A stretch of 64,000 nucleotides of DNA. Source: an uncultured Siphonobacter sp. (lineage in GTDB: Bacteria; Bacteroidota; Bacteroidia; Cytophagales; Spirosomataceae). The stretch spans positions 434,001-498,000 of the forward strand of contig CAJYIW010000024.1 in assembly GCA_913775095.1 (NCBI GenBank), given 5' to 3'. A program made the translations under genes and the position numbers. The notes beneath the pieces were generated by a model. That model was not told the origin of the DNA and ran no database searches. It worked only from the letters and a program-made list of their open reading frames with translations. Shown piece by piece: positions 16,864 to 26,222 of this stretch (its first letter is position 1; the number at the start of each line of letters is the position of its first letter).

Positions 16864-19137
16864 ATGAAAAAAACTTCCCTTTTGATACTGGCGGGATTCC
16901 TGAGCCTGCAGGTGCAGGCTCAGGACGCCAAAATGGATGCGTTCATTACCAAACTCATGGGCCGGATGACGATCGACGAGAAAATCGGTCAGTTGAACCT
17001 GGTTACGCCCGGAGGTTTCACGGCGACGGGAGCTACGGTTTCCCAGAACGTGGAAGAGAATATTAAATCCGGGAAAGTGGGGGGTCTGTTCGGTATTTAC
17101 GATCCGACACTGGTTCGTAAACCGCAGGAATTAGCCGTTAAGAATTCCCGCCTGCATATTCCACTGCTTTTCGGTCTGGATGTCATCCACGGCCACAAAA
17201 CCAGTTTTCCCATTCCACTCGCAATCTCGACGAGCTGGGATTTGGAACGGATTGAAAAAAGTGCCCGCATGGCCGCTACCGAAGCCACGGCTGACGGACT
17301 AAACTGGGTTTTCTCACCGATGGTCGATATCGCCCGCGATCCCCGCTGGGGCCGGATTTCGGAAAGCTCCGGTGAAGATCATTACCTCGGTTCGCTGATT
17401 GCCAAAGCCATGGTTCGGGGATATCAGGGAAAAGACTGGAAAGGTACCAACACGGTCCTGGCCTGCGTCAAACACTTTGCTCTGTACGGAGCCGCCGAAG
17501 CCGGACGTGATTACAACACGACCGACATGAGTCGCATCAAGATGTTTGAGTATTACCTGCCGCCTTACAAAGCAGCCATCGATGCAGGCGTGGCCAGCGT
17601 GATGACTTCATTTAACGAAATTGATGCCGTTCCTGCAACAGCCAACAAATGGCTGATGACGGACCTGCTTCGCAAACAGTGGGGCTTCAAAGGTCTGGTG
17701 GTAACTGATTATACGGCCATTAACGAGATGATGGCCCACGGGCTGGGCGATCTGCAACAGGTATCTGCGAAGGCTCTGAATGCCGGAACGGACATGGACA
17801 TGGTGGGTGAAGGCTATTTAACCACGCTAAAAAAATCCCTGAAAGAGGTCAAGGTTACGCAGAAAGAAATTGACCTGGCCTGCCGCCGGATTCTGGAAGC
17901 AAAGTACAAGCTGGGTTTGTTTGACGACCCCTATCGTTACCTCGACGAAAAACGTCCGGCCCGGGATATTTTCACGGCCGAAAACCGGGCCTTTGCCCGC
18001 GAACTGGCCGTGCGGAGCCAGGTATTACTGAAAAACGTAAATCAGACTTTACCCCTGAAAAAAGGGGGTTCTATTGCCCTGGTTGGCCCATTGGCCAATG
18101 ATCGTAAGAATATGCTGGGAACCTGGAATATCGCGGGCGACTGGAAAAAAGCCGTTACCGTAGCCGAAGGCATCAGGAATGTAGCGGGTGAACAGGTGAA
18201 GATCAACTACGCCAAAGGAGCCAATTTCACAACGGATACTTTATTAATCCAGCGGTTGAATGCTCAGAATGGTCTGGTAGACGTAGATCCCCGCTCGCCC
18301 GAAGCGATGATGGAAGAAGCGGTTCAGGCGGCTCAGAAGTCGGACATTATTGTAGCGGTTGTTGGGGAAGCCCAGGAAATGTCAGGCGAGGCATCCAGCC
18401 GTTCGGACATCGGCATTCCCGATACTCAGAAAGACTTACTGAAAGCTCTGAAAAAGACGGGTAAGCCTCTGGTGATCGTATTGATGAGTGGCCGTCCGTT
18501 GACCTTAACCTGGGAAAACGACAACGCAGATGCCATGCTGGAAGCCTGGTTTGGCGGAACGGAATCGGGTAATGCGGTCGCGGATGTGTTATTTGGCAAT
18601 TACAATCCTTCGGGAAAACTAACGACCACATTCCCCCGTAACGTCGGTCAGATTCCCATTTATTACAATCACAAAAACACGGGGCGTCCTTATGAGGGCG
18701 TGCTACTGGACAAGTTCAAGTCGCGTTACCTGGACGTTTCCAATGATCCGCTCTTTCCTTTTGGATACGGTTTGAGTTATACAACTTTCCATTACAGCGA
18801 CGTAAAGCTGAGTAAATCAACCCTGAAAGGTAACGAAACGCTGAAGGCTACGGTAACCATTGCTAATACAGGAAAATACGCTGGCGAAGAAGTGGTTCAG
18901 CTGTACCTCAGCGATCCCGTTGCGAGCGTGACCCGGGCCGTTAAGGATCTGAAAGGTTTTCAGAAAATCAGCTTAAAACCCGGCGAAAGCAAAGACGTAA
19001 CCTTTGACATTACCCCCGAACAGCTCAAATTCTACAACAGCGATTTGAAGTATGACTGGGAATCGGGTGAGTTTCACGTTCACGTTGGAACGAATTCCAG
19101 CGAAGTCAAAACGGCGAAAATCACCTGGAACAAATAG
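16864..19137 (+). CDS. GH3 beta-glucosidase (BglX-like)
   Basis: A 757-aa exported glycosidase (signal peptide MKKTSLLILAGFLSLQVQAQ). The GH3 N-terminal barrel carries KHFALYG and the nucleophile loop GLVVTDYTAI (D282 the likely nucleophile). The C-terminal domain has GEAQEMSGEASSRSD with E509 as probable acid/base, then LPFGYGLSYTTF and a fibronectin-III-like tail (about 660-757). It removes terminal glucose from beta-gluco-oligosaccharides. Lying beside a GH144 endo-beta-1,2-glucanase, its likely substrates are sophoro-oligosaccharides, as for the Bacteroides GH3 enzyme in the equivalent locus. Last gene of the locus; a terminator follows. Confidence 0.92.
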   Translation: MKKTSLLILAGFLSLQVQAQDAKMDAFITKLMGRMTIDEKIGQLNLVTPGGFTATGATVSQNVEENIKSGKVGGLFGIYDPTLVRKPQELAVKNSRLHIPLLFGLDVIHGHKTSFPIPLAISTSWDLERIEKSARMAATEATADGLNWVFSPMVDIARDPRWGRISESSGEDHYLGSLIAKAMVRGYQGKDWKGTNTVLACVKHFALYGAAEAGRDYNTTDMSRIKMFEYYLPPYKAAIDAGVASVMTSFNEIDAVPATANKWLMTDLLRKQWGFKGLVVTDYTAINEMMAHGLGDLQQVSAKALNAGTDMDMVGEGYLTTLKKSLKEVKVTQKEIDLACRRILEAKYKLGLFDDPYRYLDEKRPARDIFTAENRAFARELAVRSQVLLKNVNQTLPLKKGGSIALVGPLANDRKNMLGTWNIAGDWKKAVTVAEGIRNVAGEQVKINYAKGANFTTDTLLIQRLNAQNGLVDVDPRSPEAMMEEAVQAAQKSDIIVAVVGEAQEMSGEASSRSDIGIPDTQKDLLKALKKTGKPLVIVLMSGRPLTLTWENDNADAMLEAWFGGTESGNAVADVLFGNYNPSGKLTTTFPRNVGQIPIYYNHKNTGRPYEGVLLDKFKSRYLDVSNDPLFPFGYGLSYTTFHYSDVKLSKSTLKGNETLKATVTIANTGKYAGEEVVQLYLSDPVASVTRAVKDLKGFQKISLKPGESKDVTFDITPEQLKFYNSDLKYDWESGEFHVHVGTNSSEVKTAKITWNK

Positions 19138-19175
19138 TGTTTATATAGTTCATCACAGATGTGCCTGATTGTTTA

Positions 19176-19206
19176 GATGCCAGCTAGTTTTAGCTGGCAT
19201 CTTTTG
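19176..19206 (+). terminator. Terminator ending the glycan locus
   Basis: GATGCCAGCT and AGCTGGCATC (19176-19201) form a perfect stem with a six-base loop, followed by TTTTG. The rest of the gap up to 19385 shows no gene. Confidence 0.88.
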
Positions 19207-19386
19207 TTAGGTATTCCTCTTAACGCTGTTCTATCCACGGTTCCCGTAACCGCAGGTGCCGCCGCATCACCATTTATGGGTATTGTGCTTCCGGACTTTT
19301 GCTTTTTATTTTTGATTCTGTACTCGATTCAACGGGTACGCTTACCCTCCCCATCCATCACTTTACTGATCTAACCTGCGAGTGTT

Positions 19387-19430
19387 TACAAAAAAATCCA
19401 GCCGCTTGGTTAGTCAAACGGCTGGATTCA
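19387..19430 (-). terminator. Terminator of the M28 peptidase gene
   Basis: Read leftward, AATCCAGCCG and CGGCTGGATT form the stem, followed by TTTTTTTG. It lies just past the stop of the peptidase gene. Confidence 0.88.
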
Positions 19431-19451
19431 GTATTTCAAACGAAGCGTTTC

Positions 19452-21014
19452 TTAAGGTTTATTGGAATCGACTACAATGCGTTTATCGCGATTGACTAAA
19501 TCCCAGGCGGTGTAAAAGACCAATCGGGCCGTTTTTTCCGCTTTATCAAATTCAATTTTTTCTACGTCATCCGTCGGACGGTGGTAATCGTCGTGTACCC
19601 CGTTGAAGTAAAAGATAATAGGGATTTTTTTGGCTGCAAAGTTGTAGTGATCGGAACGGTAATAGAAGCGATTGACATCGTTAGGATCGTTGAAGGTATA
19701 ATCCAGATCCATTTTAATATACTTTTTATTGGCCTCTTCATTGATGGCATGCAGCTCCGATGAAAGCTTATCCGAGCCAATGACGTAAATGTAATCGGGC
19801 TTGCCTTCGTGAGCTTTATCAACCCGACCTACCATGTCAATGTTCAAATCAGCAATGGTATTTTCGAGGGGAATCAGAGGGTGATTCACGTAATATTCAG
19901 AACCTAAAAGTCCTTTTTCTTCACCCGTGACGGTCATGAACAGGATACTTCGACGAGGGCGGGCTCCCGATTTAGCAGCTTTGGAAAACGCTTCCGCCAG
20001 TTCCATGACACTTACCGTACCCGAACCGTCATCATTGGCTCCGTTATTGATTTTACCATCTTCCGAAATACCAATGTGATCGTAGTGAGCCGTGACAACG
20101 AGAACTTCGTTCTTTTTGTCCGTTCCTTCCAGAAAACCCACCACGTTAGAGGTTTCAATCGGGGTCTGTTTTTCAACGGCCTTCAGGGTAATTTTATGGT
20201 TAAGATCTCCCGGTTTGGTCTTACCCATCATTAAATCAGCCAGTTGCTGGTCGTTCAGGTTCATAATCTCCTTCGCTAACCCCTGCTTTAGCTGTACCGT
20301 AAGTAAGGTAGACGCGGGGCGTTCTTCATCCTTGAAAGTCAGACGATTCATCCGGGGCGAATACGCCCGCATCCGGGCGTATAACTTATCCGTTTGCTCA
20401 TCCGAACCCGCCGCGATCGTTACCACACAGCGAGCTCCTTTTTCCTGTAGCAAAGCCATTTTTTTACGCGAAGCTTCCGGATTTCTGGACCAGGAAGAAG
20501 CCTGTGAAGTCCCCGAAATCACGTAGGTGCCGTCTTCTTTTTTGGGTTCTCCAGGTAACATCAGAACGGCTTTACCCTTCAGATCCAATCCGTTAAGATC
20601 CGAGTATTTCTCGTCGTCAATGCCGTACCCCACAAATACAATGTCCAGGGTTTCTTCCTGAGAAAAATTACTGGTTCCGGTAACGTAAAAGTCCTTCAGC
20701 AGTTCTTTGGTTCCACTGGCGGTCTTCACATACACGTCTCCCCAGCCCAGTTCTATCAACTCAACGGGCTGTAGATAACTGCCGTTGGGGCCGATGCCTT
20801 TGAGCCCTAAACTCTTGAAATGATTGGCAATGTATTCAGCGGCTTTGTGCTGACCACGCGTTCCGGTTCCGCGACCTTCCAGCTCATCCGAGGCCAGATA
20901 ACTCAGGTGCTTTTTGAGATCAGCTGCCGTAATAGAGGCGGCATATTTTGTTGGATTCTGAGCCTGAGCAAAGGCCAGCGGACTCATGGCCAACAGGGTA
21001 AGGAGTTTTTTCAT
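19452..21014 (-). CDS. M28-family zinc aminopeptidase with PA domain
   Basis: A 520-aa exported peptidase (signal peptide MKKLLTLLAMSPLAFAQAQ). A PA-type insert at about 120-260 (DIVFVGYGIDDEKYSDLNGLDLKGKAVLM) precedes the M28 catalytic domain. The di-zinc motifs are visible: VTAHYDHIG, NGANDDGSGT, TGEEKGLLGS (catalytic and bridging Glu), NIDMVGR, and a C-terminal HDDYHRPTDD. It would release N-terminal amino acids in the periplasm or outside the cell. It starts 152 bp from the divergent aldo/keto reductase gene and has its own terminator. Confidence 0.92.
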   Translation of the reverse strand: MKKLLTLLAMSPLAFAQAQNPTKYAASITAADLKKHLSYLASDELEGRGTGTRGQHKAAEYIANHFKSLGLKGIGPNGSYLQPVELIELGWGDVYVKTASGTKELLKDFYVTGTSNFSQEETLDIVFVGYGIDDEKYSDLNGLDLKGKAVLMLPGEPKKEDGTYVISGTSQASSWSRNPEASRKKMALLQEKGARCVVTIAAGSDEQTDKLYARMRAYSPRMNRLTFKDEERPASTLLTVQLKQGLAKEIMNLNDQQLADLMMGKTKPGDLNHKITLKAVEKQTPIETSNVVGFLEGTDKKNEVLVVTAHYDHIGISEDGKINNGANDDGSGTVSVMELAEAFSKAAKSGARPRRSILFMTVTGEEKGLLGSEYYVNHPLIPLENTIADLNIDMVGRVDKAHEGKPDYIYVIGSDKLSSELHAINEEANKKYIKMDLDYTFNDPNDVNRFYYRSDHYNFAAKKIPIIFYFNGVHDDYHRPTDDVEKIEFDKAEKTARLVFYTAWDLVNRDKRIVVDSNKP

Positions 21015-21166
21015 GAAGTGAATCTATGGAAATCGAATTTTTAAAAATAAACGGTTTCGGGCACTTCCCCTATATAATTGAGACAAAAGGTTTCTTTTCG
21101 GGCCTGAAGGTGAGACCTGGGCGATTCGGCACGCTATTTTTTCAGATTCCGGTTCATCTTATTACC

Positions 21167-22024
21167 ATGAAAATTATGAACTCCGAAAATCTTTCTTCGA
21201 CCTTCAAAATTGGGGGTGAATTTGAAGTCAACCGCCTGGGTTACGGCGGCATGCAGTTAACCGGCTACGGGGTCTGGGGCGATGCTCCCGACCGTGAAAA
21301 AGCCAAAAAAGTATTACGAACCGCCGTTGAATCTGGACTCAACTTCATTGATACTGCTGATTCGTACGGACCACATACCAACGAAGTTCTCATTGCCGAA
21401 GCCTTACATCCCTATAAAGAGGGTTTAGTGATTGCTACCAAAGGGGGGCTTGAACGAACCGGCCCAAACCAGTGGCCCGTTAATGGTCACCCCGATCACA
21501 TTCGTGAAGCCATTGAAGACAGTTTGAAACGTCTGAAACTGGACGTAATCGACCTCTGGCAACTGCACCGCTTCGATCCTAAAGTTCCCGTAGAGGAGAC
21601 GCTCGGGCCCGTAGCGGAGGCCGTAAAGGCCGGCAAAATCAAACACGTCGGGTTGTCAGAAGTAGGCATCGAACAAATTAAGCAGGCTGAGAAAGTGATT
21701 CCGATTGTATCGGTTCAAAACCTTTATAACCTTGGTGATCGTCACTGGGAAGAAGTACTGGATTATACTACTGAACGCAACATGGCTTTCATCCCCTGGT
21801 TCCCGCTGGCCTCAGGACCCGACAAAATGAAGGAGAAAATCCAGGAAATTGCCCAGAAACACGACGCTACGACGGCTCAAATTGCACTGGCGTGGTTACT
21901 GAAACGGGCTCCCAACATTTTATTGATTCCCGGTACCAGTTCAGTAGAACACTTGCTGGAAAACCTGAAAGCTTCGGAAATTGAATTAACCGACGAAGAA
22001 TTCCAGACGCTTTCTGCGTCTTAA
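21167..22024 (+). CDS. Aldo/keto reductase
   Basis: A 285-aa cytoplasmic NAD(P)H-dependent oxidoreductase with a TIM barrel. The catalytic tetrad is recognisable: D and Y in FIDTADSYG, K in VIATKGG, and H in LWQLHRFDP. It resembles the group near E. coli YdbC/PdxI-like proteins, but substrate cannot be deduced. The frame is open upstream to 21026, but the extra 47 residues are unlike the family, so the start is placed at 21167 (or 21176, MNSENL). It is divergent from the M28 peptidase and followed by a hairpin. Confidence 0.88.
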   Translation: MKIMNSENLSSTFKIGGEFEVNRLGYGGMQLTGYGVWGDAPDREKAKKVLRTAVESGLNFIDTADSYGPHTNEVLIAEALHPYKEGLVIATKGGLERTGPNQWPVNGHPDHIREAIEDSLKRLKLDVIDLWQLHRFDPKVPVEETLGPVAEAVKAGKIKHVGLSEVGIEQIKQAEKVIPIVSVQNLYNLGDRHWEEVLDYTTERNMAFIPWFPLASGPDKMKEKIQEIAQKHDATTAQIALAWLLKRAPNILLIPGTSSVEHLLENLKASEIELTDEEFQTLSAS

Positions 22025-22030
22025 CAAACC

Positions 22031-22065
22031 AACCGGAAGAGGCAAGGATTCTGCCTCTTCCGGTT
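22031..22065 (+). terminator. Hairpin downstream of the aldo/keto reductase gene
   Basis: AACCGGAAGAGGCA and TGCCTCTTCCGGTT form a perfect 14-bp stem, but only CATACC follows, so termination may be factor-assisted. Confidence 0.65.
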
Positions 22066-22349
22066 CATACCTGACAAACGCAGAAATGCCCCCTGATGGA
22101 GTCTCTATCCCGCATTTTAGTAATTGCTCAGGATGGATCACGTGTCAATCGGACAATCGTGTGAACCGGAAAGCAGAGACGCCAGCGAGGGACGTTTCCA
22201 GGTATAACCAAGCCTCCCGGCTGCTAAACATTACCTCATGTAATCAGTTGAATTTATAGATAAGAACTTCTTCCTGCCTTACCCATTCAGAGCCCGAAAA
22301 TGAATCTCTTCCCGCACTGAAGATAATAGTATGACATAATTCCTTTTTT
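22066..22349. other. Gap upstream of the paoABC-type operon
   Basis: No gene is seen in this stretch. It contains fragments (ATGGAGTCTC near 22096; GAGACGCCA near 22182) resembling the GAGACG...CGTCTC palindromes at 26223 and 40785. No perfect TAnnTTTG box was found before the ATG at 22350. Confidence 0.4.
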
Positions 22350-22964
22350 ATGAAAACGAGTAAAAAAAAGGTTAAAAACGAAGCACGGCGTGATTTTCTA
22401 AAGCAATCTTCCGTGCTTTCTGCGTTAGTTCTTTCGCCGGGACAGGCCGTAAAAGATCCCGACTGGGATGAAAAAGTAGCGGCCCCCTTTGAAAAAGTAG
22501 CATTGAAACTGGAGGTGAACGGCGTAAAACATACCCTTCAGGTAGAACCCCGCACGACCCTTCTTGATTTACTACGCGAACAGTTACACCTGACCGGCAC
22601 TAAAAAGGGCTGCGACTTTGGTCAGTGCGGAGCCTGCACGGTTCATTCGAACGGCGAGCGAATTAACTCCTGTCTGACCTTAGCCCTTACTGAAGACGGC
22701 AGAAAAATCACAACCATTGAGGGAATCGCTAAAGGGGATGACCTGCATCCCATGCAGGAAGCTTTCATCAAGCACGACGGCTTTCAATGCGGTTATTGCA
22801 CGCCCGGTCAGATCATGTCCGGCATTGCCTGCATTCGTGAAGGTCATGCTGATACGGAGGATGAAATCCGGGAATACATGAGCGGGAATATCTGTCGCTG
22901 CGGAGCTTATCCTACTATTGTTGATGCCATTATGGAAGTAAAGAAAGGAGGCCAAACGGTATGA
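22350..22964 (+). CDS. paoA: Aldehyde oxidoreductase 2Fe-2S subunit, Tat-exported (PaoA-type)
   Basis: A 204-aa iron-sulfur subunit of a xanthine-oxidase-family enzyme. The N-terminus has a twin-arginine motif (RRDFLKQSSVLSALVLSPGQA), so the assembled complex is probably exported folded. Two [2Fe-2S] motifs follow: plant-ferredoxin type CDFGQCGACTVHSNGERINSC and the helical-domain type CGYCTPGQ...NICRCGAY. It would pass electrons from the molybdenum site towards FAD. Its stop overlaps the next start (ATGA), so the three subunits form one operon. Symbol given by similarity to E. coli PaoA/YagT. Confidence 0.9.
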   Translation: MKTSKKKVKNEARRDFLKQSSVLSALVLSPGQAVKDPDWDEKVAAPFEKVALKLEVNGVKHTLQVEPRTTLLDLLREQLHLTGTKKGCDFGQCGACTVHSNGERINSCLTLALTEDGRKITTIEGIAKGDDLHPMQEAFIKHDGFQCGYCTPGQIMSGIACIREGHADTEDEIREYMSGNICRCGAYPTIVDAIMEVKKGGQTV

Positions 22965-23947
22965 AAGCCTTTCAATACGTCCGCAGCACGACGGCGAAAT
23001 CAGCTATTGAAGCTGTCGTGAAAGATCCTTCAGCCATGTTTCTGGCAGGAGGCACGAATCTGGTCGATTTAATGAAACGCGGGGTTACGGAACCCGATAA
23101 ACTCATCGACATCAGTCGCTTACCTTACAATAAAATTGAAAAGGAAGGCTCGGGTGTTCGGATTGGGGCCATGGCTCTGAACAGTCAGGTGGCCGATGAT
23201 AAACTGATTCAGGAAAAATGGCCCTTACTTTCCTTAGCCCTGAACGCCGGAGCTTCGGCTCAGTTGCGAAACAAGGCAACCGTGGGGGGCAACATGTTAC
23301 AGCGAACCCGTTGCGGCTATTTCTATGATACCGCGATGGACTGTAACAAACGGGAACCCGGCTCGGGTTGCGGAGCGAAGGAAGGATATAACCGCATGCA
23401 CGCCATTTTCGGTACCAGCGAACATTGCATTGCGGTCCACCCCAGCGATATGTGCATTGCCCTGGTGGCCCTGGATGCCACCGTTAGAGTGCAGGGTCCT
23501 AAAGGGGAACGTACCATTCCCTTCGCTGATTTTCATCGCCTGCCCGGCGATCATCCCGAAAAAGATAATACGCTCGAAAAAGGAGAGCTGATCACTGCCG
23601 TTACCATTCCCGATTCTCCTTATACCAAAAACGTTCATTACCTGAAAGTTCGCGACCGCAGCTCGTATGCGTTTGCCCTGGTATCCGTGGCCGCGGCATT
23701 AGAATTGGATGGAAAAACAATTAAATCGGCCCGACTGGCGATGGGGGGCGTGGCTCACAAACCCTGGCGTTTACTGGAAGCAGAAAAAAGTCTGGTGGGT
23801 CAATCCGTATCGGAAGCTGCCTTTCAGAAAGCGGCCGAAGTCGCTATGACTGGAGCCAAAGGCTATGAGTACAATGCATTCAAGCTGAAACTGGCCCCGA
23901 ACTCCATCGTGGAAGCTCTCAAAATCGCCGCTGGCTTAACCGCATGA
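22961..23947 (+). CDS. paoB: Aldehyde oxidoreductase FAD-binding subunit (PaoB-type)
   Basis: A 328-aa FAD-binding subunit. The FAD loop FLAGGTNLVDLMKRG and the second motif ASAQLRNKATVGGNM are present. A Cys-rich insertion (TRCGYFYDTAMDCNKREPGSGC, then EHC) matches the extra [4Fe-4S] cluster-binding loop known in E. coli PaoB/YagS and absent from ordinary xanthine dehydrogenases. It overlaps the preceding gene by four bases and is followed by the large subunit after four bases. It would transfer electrons to an acceptor during aldehyde oxidation. Confidence 0.92.
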   Translation: MKAFQYVRSTTAKSAIEAVVKDPSAMFLAGGTNLVDLMKRGVTEPDKLIDISRLPYNKIEKEGSGVRIGAMALNSQVADDKLIQEKWPLLSLALNAGASAQLRNKATVGGNMLQRTRCGYFYDTAMDCNKREPGSGCGAKEGYNRMHAIFGTSEHCIAVHPSDMCIALVALDATVRVQGPKGERTIPFADFHRLPGDHPEKDNTLEKGELITAVTIPDSPYTKNVHYLKVRDRSSYAFALVSVAAALELDGKTIKSARLAMGGVAHKPWRLLEAEKSLVGQSVSEAAFQKAAEVAMTGAKGYEYNAFKLKLAPNSIVEALKIAAGLTA

Positions 23948-23951
23948 TCGT

Positions 23952-26168
23952 ATGAAAAATAAAGACGAAATGATCGGCGGGCGGATGAGTCGCGTCGATG
24001 CTGTGCTGAAAGTAACGGGTGGAGCCACTTACTTCGCCGAATACGAGGTGCCTAATCTGGTGTATGGCGTACTGGTTCCCAGTACCATTACCAAAGGTCG
24101 CATTAAGAATATCGATACCAAGAAAGCCGAAAATGCTCCCGGTGTATTAGCAGTACTGACGCACCTGAATGCACCCAAAGTTCCTGCGTACGAAGCCAAA
24201 GAAGCCAGCAAAACCAGCTCGGGACGTGGTCCGGGACTAATGGCTTTTCATAATGCTGACGTTCATTTCAATGGTCAGCCCATCGCCCTGGTGGTGGCGG
24301 ATACTTTTGAGCGGGCTACCTACGCAGCCTCACTGGTGAAAGCTGACTATCAGGAAGAAAAGCATCAGACGGAATTAAAGGCCAACCTTGCCAAAGGAAA
24401 CGTCCCCAGTACCAATAAGTCTTTGCAGGATTACCAGCGGGGTGAAAAAGATGCCTATAAAACGGCTCCGGTAAACCTTGAGGAAGAATACGTTCTGCCC
24501 ACGGAAGTTCATAACCCCATGGAGCTGCATGGCATTCTGGCCCAGTGGGATGGTCCGGACCGAATCACGGTCTACGCCAAAACGCAGGGCGTCAAGATGA
24601 CCCAGCAGGTGATTGCGGATACCTTCAAGTTACCCAAAGAAAACGTGCAGGTGCATTCCCAGTTTGTCGGCGGAGCCTTTGGCATGTCGTTGCGGGTCTG
24701 GCCTCACGAAATTGCTACCATTCTGGCCGCGAAGAAGGTGAACCGCCCGGTGAAACTGGTCATCACGCGTAACGAAATGTTTACCATTGCCGGATACCGA
24801 CCACACACGCATCAGAAAGTGGGGATTGGAGCGACTAAGGAGGGGAAGATTCTGGGAATTTCTCACTGGGCTCATGTGCAGAACAGCAACTACGAGGAAT
24901 TCACGGAAGCGACGGTTGCCATGACCAAGTTCATGTATCAGATTCCGAACGTCAATACCACCTATCGGGTGGTTCCGCTGGATATTTGTTCGCCGGTTCC
25001 CATGCGGGGGCCCGGCGAAGCGACGGGAGCCTTTGCTCTGGAATCGGCCATTGATGAATTGTCCTACGCTCTGAATATGGATCCGATTGAGTTACGGCTT
25101 CTGAACTACCCGGAAAAAGATCCCGAGCGGGACCTGCCCTGGTCGAGTAACTACGTTCGGGATGCCTATCAAATGGGAGCGGATAAAATTGGCTGGTCCA
25201 GCCGAAGCAATACTCCTAAAAGTAAAATGGAAGACGGCATGTGGGTAGGCTACGGCATGGCTACGGGAACCTTCGGAGCCCACCGTCGCCCGGCCACGGC
25301 CCGGGCCTGCATGAATGGTGATGGAACCTTACTCGTGCAGAGTGCGGCCAGCGATATCGGCCCCGGAACAGGGACGGCCATCGTACAGATTGCGGCGGAA
25401 GTCATGGGAATCCCGGCGGCTAAAATCAGGTTTGATCTGGGTGAGTCCAATCTGCCCGATGCCCCGATTCAGGGCGGTTCAGCGACGGTGGCCTCTGTAG
25501 GTTCAGCCGTGCATGACGCCTGTTTGGAGTTACGGCAGAAACTGGTAGAACTTTCGGGTAATGCTCTGAAAAACGCGAAGGTAGAAACGCTGGTGTACGA
25601 AGACGGAAAAATCAGCTCTCCTAAAGACCGCTCGGCCAGTATTTCGTATGCCGAAGTATTGAAGCGAAACAACCTACCCAAACTGGAGGTAACGAAAGAA
25701 TCCAAACTGGAGGAAGAGCAGCAGAAAAAGTTTGCCATGTATTCGTTCTCCGTGCATTTCGTGAAGGTCCACGTGCATCCGGCTACGGGTGTCGTGAAAG
25801 TCAAACACGCCGTTGCTCTGGCCGATGCAGGCACCATTGTTAACCGGAAGACGGCGAGCAGTCAGATGATGGGCGGAGCTGTCGGCGGCATTGGTATGGC
25901 CCTGACGGAAGAAGCCATTATCGATCACCGTTTTGGTCGTTACGTCAACAATAATTTCGCGGATTACCACGTCCCGGTCAATGCGGACGTACCTGACATT
26001 GATGTCTTGTTCGTCGATAAGAAAGATCCCTACACCAATCCGATGGGGTCGAAAGGTCTGGGTGAAATTGCGATCATCGGCATGGCCCCGGCCATCGCCA
26101 ATGCCGTCTATAACGCGACCGGAAAACGCGTTCGGGAGTTACCAATCACACCGGATAAGTTGATTTAG
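23952..26168 (+). CDS. paoC: Aldehyde oxidoreductase molybdopterin subunit (PaoC-type)
   Basis: A 738-aa large subunit that binds the molybdenum cofactor and the aldehyde substrate. Family features are GRMSRVDAVLKVTGGATYFAEY at the N-terminus, QFVGGAFGMSLRVWPHE, PMRGPGEATGAFALESAIDEL, QSAASDIGPGTGTAIVQIAAE, and the C-terminal GSKGLGEIAIIG, whose Glu is the usual catalytic base. No separate signal peptide is present, consistent with export as a passenger of the Tat signal on the small subunit. Substrate range (probably aromatic or other toxic aldehydes) is inferred from PaoABC. No maturation factor is encoded next to it. Confidence 0.92.
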   Translation: MKNKDEMIGGRMSRVDAVLKVTGGATYFAEYEVPNLVYGVLVPSTITKGRIKNIDTKKAENAPGVLAVLTHLNAPKVPAYEAKEASKTSSGRGPGLMAFHNADVHFNGQPIALVVADTFERATYAASLVKADYQEEKHQTELKANLAKGNVPSTNKSLQDYQRGEKDAYKTAPVNLEEEYVLPTEVHNPMELHGILAQWDGPDRITVYAKTQGVKMTQQVIADTFKLPKENVQVHSQFVGGAFGMSLRVWPHEIATILAAKKVNRPVKLVITRNEMFTIAGYRPHTHQKVGIGATKEGKILGISHWAHVQNSNYEEFTEATVAMTKFMYQIPNVNTTYRVVPLDICSPVPMRGPGEATGAFALESAIDELSYALNMDPIELRLLNYPEKDPERDLPWSSNYVRDAYQMGADKIGWSSRSNTPKSKMEDGMWVGYGMATGTFGAHRRPATARACMNGDGTLLVQSAASDIGPGTGTAIVQIAAEVMGIPAAKIRFDLGESNLPDAPIQGGSATVASVGSAVHDACLELRQKLVELSGNALKNAKVETLVYEDGKISSPKDRSASISYAEVLKRNNLPKLEVTKESKLEEEQQKKFAMYSFSVHFVKVHVHPATGVVKVKHAVALADAGTIVNRKTASSQMMGGAVGGIGMALTEEAIIDHRFGRYVNNNFADYHVPVNADVPDIDVLFVDKKDPYTNPMGSKGLGEIAIIGMAPAIANAVYNATGKRVRELPITPDKLI

Positions 26169-26179
26169 TTGTTATTACT

Positions 26180-26219
26180 AAAAAAGGGTACAGCATTAGA
26201 AATGCTGTACCCTTTTTTA
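26180..26219 (+). terminator. Terminator of the paoABC-type operon
   Basis: AAAAAAGGGTACAGCATT and AATGCTGTACCCTTTTTT form a long perfect stem with a three-base loop, which could serve both strands. Confidence 0.92.
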
Positions 26220-26222
26220 GTC

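Noticed and set aside
19207-19386. Short rightward frames between the GH3 gene and the M28 peptidase gene
   Set aside because: They start in the terminator hairpin of the GH3 gene and have no promoter or conserved pattern.
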